This document shows positions 4,645 through 8,758 of a stretch of DNA of 8,758 nucleotides, in pieces (position 1 is the stretch's first letter; each line of letters opens with the position of its first letter). Origin of the DNA: Nitrospirota bacterium (GTDB taxonomy: Bacteria > Nitrospirota > Nitrospiria > Nitrospirales > Nitrospiraceae); contig VBOM01000058.1 in NCBI GenBank assembly GCA_005877535.1, forward strand, positions 1-8,758, written 5' to 3'. Under the pieces are notes generated by a model that was not told the DNA's origin, ran no database searches, and saw only the letters and a program-made list of their open reading frames with translations. A program made the position numbers and the translations under genes.

Positions 4645-5942
4645 TGATCGCCGATCATCACGTCGCGAAGCAGTGTCTCGTAGGCTTCGGGGAGCTGGCC
4701 AAACGCTTGTTCATAGTCGAACTGTAGCGCATGGTCACTCATTTGGAACGGCCTCCCAGGATTCTTCACGGAAAAACAGAGCGAGAACCCTTCACTGGGC
4801 TGGAGCGTGATCAGCAGCTTGTTGGGTGGAATACTACCGGGATCGAGAGACCGAAACACTTGGGTGGGGGCCTCACGAAAGGTCACCGCAATCTGGGTTA
4901 GTTTACGCGGGAAGCGTTTGCCCGTCCTGAGATAGAAGGGCACGCCTTTCCACCGCCAATTGTGAATCTCCGCTTTCAGAGCAACATACGTCTCCGTGGT
5001 TGAATCCTTCGGGACCCCATGTTCCTCGCGGTAGCCTCGAATCGTTTGGCCGGCAACCTGCCAGGACGTGTACTGGCCAAAAACAATATCCTGAGGCGTG
5101 ATCGGCGCAATGGAAAGGAGTACTTTTTGTTTTTCGTTCTGGATCGCAACGGCATCGAAGGATACCGGCACTTCCATCGCAATGACCGTCATAAGTTGGG
5201 TCAGATGGTTCTGAACCATATCGCGGAGAGCCCCGGCCTGCTGGTAGTAGGCCCCGCGATGCTCGACGCCGAGATCTTCGGCAACGGTAATCTGAATGTT
5301 CTCGATGGTGTCGCGTTTCCAGAGCGATTCAAAAATCGGGTTCGCGAAGCGGAACGCCAGGAGATTCTGCACCGTCTCTTTGCCGAGGTAATGATCGATG
5401 CGGTAGATCTGGGATTCCTCGATATAGCGATGCAGGGTCGTGTTGAGGTGTCGGGCTGAGTGAAAATCGTGGCCAAACGGTTTTTCGAACACGACGCGGA
5501 CCCACCCGTGGCTCTTGAGCAGTCCCGCCTGGTCAAGCCGTTCCATCGCGATAGGCACGGTGTCCGGTGGCAAAGCCAGGTAAAATACCCGGTTCTCCGG
5601 CATGTTGTGCGCACGCTCCAACCGCCGGATGTAAGTGGCCAAGGCCTCATAGTCCTGTGGCCCCCCTTCGTGAAGGGTCTGGTAGTGAAGACACTCCTCG
5701 CACCAGACGCGCAACTCTGTTTCATTGCGCGAACCAGCTTGCTGCAGACCCTCGAAGGCCCAGAGCCGAAACCCCTCTTCACCCATCTCTGGCAAGGCGG
5801 CGCCGACGATCAGCGTGTTGCGGGTTTCCAGGATTCCCTGGTCCCGCAAATGATACAGCGCGGGCAGGAGCTTCCGACGCGTCAGATCGCCAGTCGCACC
5901 GACGATGGCAAAAACGTGGGGTTCAACCTGATGGTCCGACAT
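4581..5942 (-). CDS. zwf: Glucose-6-phosphate 1-dehydrogenase, with atypical short C-terminus
   Basis: This enzyme oxidises glucose 6-phosphate to 6-phosphogluconolactone with NAD(P)+, the cytoplasmic entry step of the oxidative pentose phosphate and Entner-Doudoroff pathways. The nucleotide-binding motif is IVGATGDLTRRKLLPAL (13-29). The substrate motif YRIDHYLGKETVQNLL (180-195) carries D183, H184 and K188, and the catalytic-base His is H246 in MVQNHLTQL. FEKPFGHD (152-159), RTGKRFPRK (339-347) and the beta-sheet domain are present. At 453 residues it is shorter than the usual 480-510. After LLRDVMIGDQ (424-433) the expected LFxRxDEVExSWxxxxP tail is missing and is replaced by VGDQSAPIPEEVTSKLGGNI, which is encoded within repeat copy A. 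The start ATG follows GGAGGA. No gnd, pgl or opcA lies next to it, which is unusual. Identity is certain; full activity with this tail is likely but unproven. Confidence 0.95.
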   Translation of the reverse strand: MSDHQVEPHVFAIVGATGDLTRRKLLPALYHLRDQGILETRNTLIVGAALPEMGEEGFRLWAFEGLQQAGSRNETELRVWCEECLHYQTLHEGGPQDYEALATYIRRLERAHNMPENRVFYLALPPDTVPIAMERLDQAGLLKSHGWVRVVFEKPFGHDFHSARHLNTTLHRYIEESQIYRIDHYLGKETVQNLLAFRFANPIFESLWKRDTIENIQITVAEDLGVEHRGAYYQQAGALRDMVQNHLTQLMTVIAMEVPVSFDAVAIQNEKQKVLLSIAPITPQDIVFGQYTSWQVAGQTIRGYREEHGVPKDSTTETYVALKAEIHNWRWKGVPFYLRTGKRFPRKLTQIAVTFREAPTQVFRSLDPGSIPPNKLLITLQPSEGFSLCFSVKNPGRPFQMSDHALQFDYEQAFGQLPEAYETLLRDVMIGDQVGDQSAPIPEEVTSKLGGNI

Positions 5943-5950
5943 CTGCAGGC

Positions 5951-5956
5951 TCCTCC
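5951..5956 (-). promoter_or_regulatory. Ribosome binding site of zwf
   Basis: GGAGGA on the minus strand, 8 bases before the ATG at 5940-5942, fixes the zwf start at MSDHQ. Only about 25 bp separate it from repeat R4, so the zwf promoter must lie in or beyond the repeat. Confidence 0.85.
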
Positions 5957-5980
5957 GTGTGATCGGTAAACCCTGTCTTA

Positions 5981-6100
5981 GCAGGATGCTGAAAAAGTCT
6001 GCCAGCCTGCCTTGTTCATTCGGTCTGTCTCATGCATTTGGTTGAACCAGACTATAACCGAATAGACCAGAGAAACCAGATGAACCAGACAGACCACACA
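5981..6100. repeat. Palindromic intergenic repeat, copy R4
   Basis: The left end GCAGGATGCTGAAAAAGTC is the cleanest in the window. GGTCTGTCT (6022-6030) pairs exactly with AGACAGACC (6087-6095), enclosing a nested TGGTT-G-AACCA (6039-6049). The right terminal repeat of R3 is not recognisable here. It occupies the 270-bp gap between the RND pump stop and the zwf start, both on the minus strand. The remaining gap DNA (6101-6212) holds only a weak GTCGCG/CGCGAC hairpin. Confidence 0.8.
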
Positions 6101-6212
6101 CGAACTAGCAGCGTCAATGGCTTCACCTACCGGCGACCGCCCGGCACTGTGCTTCCATGTCGCGTTTCATACGCGCGACGACCGGACTGTTTGCACCACT
6201 CCGTCCCGTAGA

Positions 6213-8758
6213 TCAATTACCGTGTGTGACACTAGCTGGAAGGCCCGGAACCTTGGCTCGCTCTTCCATCCACTGGTAGAGCACCGGCAATACGATAAGT
6301 GTGAGGAACGTCGAACTGACGAGCCCACCGATCACAACGACGGCCAGAGGCCGTTGAACTTCTGATCCAATCCCATGGGCAAAGGCGAGCGGCACCAATC
6401 CCAGTGACGCGACCGCCGCCGTCATCAAGACGGGCCGGAGACGCATCACGCAGCCTGTCAGCACCGCCAGCTCAACGTCCTTTCCCTCTTGCTGGCGAAG
6501 CGCATTTATATAGGACACCAACACGATGCCGTTCAACACGGCCACACCGAAGAGATTGATGAATCCGACCGAGGCTGGCACGCTCAGGTATTCCCCCGTC
6601 ACCCATAAGGCGACAATTCCGCCGATGAGAGCAAACGGAAGATTGAGAATGATCAGTGCAGCCTGCTTGAGCGAGGAGAACGACGAGAACAGGAGCAGGA
6701 AGATCACGACAATGGTGACCGGGACAATGATCCGAATGCGGGCCATCGCCCGCTGCATATTCTCGAACGATCCGCCCCAGACGATCGTGTATCCGTCCGG
6801 AAGCCGGACCTCCCGGGCGATCCGCTTCTGCGCCTCATCCACAATACTCCCGATGTCCCGTCCGTGGGTGTTGAAGCTGACTGGCAGATACCGCTGGAGT
6901 TGATCGCGGTTGATACGCCCCGGTCCCTCGTGCATCCTGATGGTACCGAGATCGCTGAGTGGAATGAAGGCCCCACTGCCGGCCGTGAGTCGAATGTTCC
7001 CGATGGTCTCGATGCTGTTCCGATCCTGTTCCGGAAACCGCACTGTCAAACTGAACCGTCGATTCTCTTCGTACACCCTGGTCGCAGCTTCTCCTCCAAT
7101 CGCGATCGCAATGACCTCGCGCACATCCGAGACGTTGATGCCGTGCCGGGCGATCTTGCTCCGATCAATATCGATCGTGATGTACGGCTGGCCGAAGAGT
7201 TGTTCCACCTTTAGGTCTTTGACGCCCCGAATCGTGCCGAGGACGCTGGCGATCTCATCCGCCGTGTGACGCAGCGCCTCCAAGTCGGGTCCGAACAGCT
7301 TGACGGTCGCCTCCGTACGCACCCCCGAAATCAATTCGTCCACCCGTTGCTGGATCGGCTGGCTGATCAGAAAGCTGGCGCCGGGCACCCGTGCCAGCCG
7401 CTCGCGGATTCGCTCTTTCAACTCCGGCATGGTAGAGGCCGTCGTCCACGTCTGCATCGGATGCAAGGCTACGACGGGATCGCTTTCGTTCGGCTCTTGC
7501 GGGTCGTTGCCCAATTCCGTGCGCCCAATCTTGGACACCACCATTTTCACTTCGGGAAACTCCAGCACCGCTTGCTGCATTTCGCGTTCGATTTTAATCG
7601 ATTGCTCCAAAGAAATGCTCGGCAAGCGGATCGTTTGGGGGGCCAGCGTGCCTTCATTCAGAATGGGGACAAACTCCGACCCCAAAAATGGAACGAGCGC
7701 AATACTCCCTGCCAGCATGAGCCCGGTGACTGTCAGTACCGCGCTCCGATGTCCTAACGCCCAGCGGAGCAAGGGAAGATAGGCGCGCTTGGCCCATCGG
7801 AGCACTAGGGGATCAGGGTCGTTGTGCCCTGCCCGCAGAGTCAGATTACACAAGACCGGCGACAACGTGACCGACAGAATGAGCGACACCATCAGGGCAA
7901 TCATGATGGTATAGGCCATCGGCTTGAACATTTTTCCTTCCATGCCTTGGAAAGAGAGGATGGGCAGAAAGACGATGATGATGATCAGAATGCCGAAGAC
8001 CACTGGGCGGGCGACCTCCCGAGCGGCATTGAGGACCAGGGCCTGTCGAGGCAGGCCCTGGTGACGGGGATCTGACAGATGCCGGTGGATGTTTTCCACC
8101 ACCACCACAGATGCGTCGACCATCATGCCGATGGCGATGGCCAGGCCGCCCAAGGACATCAGATTGGCAGTGAGATCGAACCGATCCATCACGAAGAACG
8201 TCACGAGCGGCGTCACGATGAGCGTCGCTGCCACGATCAAGGCGCTCCTGGTATCGCCCAAGAACAAGAACAGCACGATCACCACCAGGATAGTACCCTC
8301 TCCCAGCGCCTTATAAACGGTCGCCAACGCAGCGGAGATCAATTCGATACGATCATAAAAGGGAACGATCCGCCATCCTGCCGGCAGCAGCCCCTTGTCC
8401 TGTATCTCGGCGATCTTGCCTTTGATGCCTTCCACGACGTCGCGGGCATTTGCGCCGCGCAACATGAGCACGATCCCTGCCACCACCTCGCGCTCACCGT
8501 TCAGGACGGCGGCGCCATGACGAATGGCATGGCCGATCTGTACTTGGGCGACGTTATGAATGTGTACGGGAGTGCCGCCCGCTTCCTTGACAACGATGTC
8601 CTCGATGTCGCTCAGTCTCCGAATCATCCCCACGCCGCGGACAATGTACTTTTCGGCATGTTTCTCCAGCACGTTACCTGTGGCATTCGCGTTGTTGTTC
8701 GCCACGGAGGCAAAGACCTCGCTCAGCGAGAGATCGTATTTGCGCAACAGTTCAGGCT
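6213..8758 (-). CDS. Heavy-metal RND efflux pump, CusA/CzcA family (N-terminus outside window)
   Basis: The frame runs off the right edge (…PELLRKYDLSL at the first visible codons). About 847 of an expected 1,040 or so residues are seen. This is the inner-membrane, proton-driven subunit of a tripartite metal exporter. Counting from the Leu codon at 8747, NNNANATG (17-24) and FYDRIELI (130-137) are typical of the family. TM4 carries the proton-relay motif GMMVDASVVVVEN (207-219), and GSEFVPILNEG (356-366) starts the second half. QPIQQRVDELISGVR and VKLFGPDLEAL follow, and a second membrane bundle fills the last 170 residues. The TM4 approach reads AIAIG rather than the DFG I associate with Zn/Co/Ni pumps (CzcA, CnrA), so a CusA-like or unassigned metal type is more likely. 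The adaptor and outer-membrane genes would lie upstream, outside the window. No promoter is visible. Confidence 0.92.
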   Translation of the reverse strand, partial: PELLRKYDLSLSEVFASVANNNANATGNVLEKHAEKYIVRGVGMIRRLSDIEDIVVKEAGGTPVHIHNVAQVQIGHAIRHGAAVLNGEREVVAGIVLMLRGANARDVVEGIKGKIAEIQDKGLLPAGWRIVPFYDRIELISAALATVYKALGEGTILVVIVLFLFLGDTRSALIVAATLIVTPLVTFFVMDRFDLTANLMSLGGLAIAIGMMVDASVVVVENIHRHLSDPRHQGLPRQALVLNAAREVARPVVFGILIIIIVFLPILSFQGMEGKMFKPMAYTIMIALMVSLILSVTLSPVLCNLTLRAGHNDPDPLVLRWAKRAYLPLLRWALGHRSAVLTVTGLMLAGSIALVPFLGSEFVPILNEGTLAPQTIRLPSISLEQSIKIEREMQQAVLEFPEVKMVVSKIGRTELGNDPQEPNESDPVVALHPMQTWTTASTMPELKERIRERLARVPGASFLISQPIQQRVDELISGVRTEATVKLFGPDLEALRHTADEIASVLGTIRGVKDLKVEQLFGQPYITIDIDRSKIARHGINVSDVREVIAIAIGGEAATRVYEENRRFSLTVRFPEQDRNSIETIGNIRLTAGSGAFIPLSDLGTIRMHEGPGRINRDQLQRYLPVSFNTHGRDIGSIVDEAQKRIAREVRLPDGYTIVWGGSFENMQRAMARIRIIVPVTIVVIFLLLFSSFSSLKQAALIILNLPFALIGGIVALWVTGEYLSVPASVGFINLFGVAVLNGIVLVSYINALRQQEGKDVELAVLTGCVMRLRPVLMTAAVASLGLVPLAFAHGIGSEVQRPLAVVVIGGLVSSTFLTLIVLPVLYQWMEERAKVPGLPASVTHGN

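Noticed and set aside
5019..5969. Several plus-strand open frames across zwf
   Set aside because: All are antisense to clear G6PD motifs and have no ribosome site or family resemblance.

Overview
The window looks like a chromosomal segment of a moderately GC-rich Gram-negative bacterium. My best guess is a Nitrospira-type organism (phylum Nitrospirota). That rests on intergenic repeats beginning GCAGGATGCTGAAAAAGTC, which I associate from memory with those genomes, and on the overall gene styles. It is an inference, not a proof.

Layout, left to right. (1) 1-330 (+): the 3' end of a ribosome-biogenesis GTPase of the RbgA/YlqF type. (2) 331-481: a convergent gap holding two hairpins. (3) 482-1945 (-): an RNB-domain exoribonuclease of the RNase II/R superfamily, short at the N-terminus and with one of the four metal-binding aspartates replaced by Gln. 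(4) 1946-2102: a divergent promoter region. (5) 2103-2573 (+): an AT-richer orphan four-helix membrane protein. (6) 2671-4185: a mosaic in which three same-orientation copies of a palindromic, MITE-like repeat (R1, R2, R3) alternate with two small genes. One gene is a truncated, degenerate AAA+ ATPase (2842-3357, -). The other is a small helical protein of unknown function (3699-4046, +). (7) 4186-4580: gene-free DNA with a second, unrelated repeat pair (A and B). (8) 4581-5942 (-): zwf, glucose-6-phosphate dehydrogenase. Its normal C-terminal tail is lost exactly where repeat copy A begins. (9) 5981-6100: a fourth repeat copy (R4). (10) 6213-8758 (-): most of a CusA/CzcA-family heavy-metal RND efflux pump, cut by the right edge.

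How the parts relate. The housekeeping genes (rbgA, RNase, zwf) and the metal pump show no common pathway. zwf and the pump share a strand but are separated by 270 bp containing R4, so they are probably not one operon. The most unusual part is 2671-4644. It has two repeat families, one with near-perfect terminal inverted repeats and a central stem that is kept while its sequence changes. It also has an AAA+ core that has lost Walker A, sensor 1 and the arginine fingers but keeps Walker B and its pore-loop neighbourhood. Finally, a repeat-derived C-terminus has been grafted onto a central metabolic enzyme. I see no CRISPR array, tRNA, rRNA or complete transposase.
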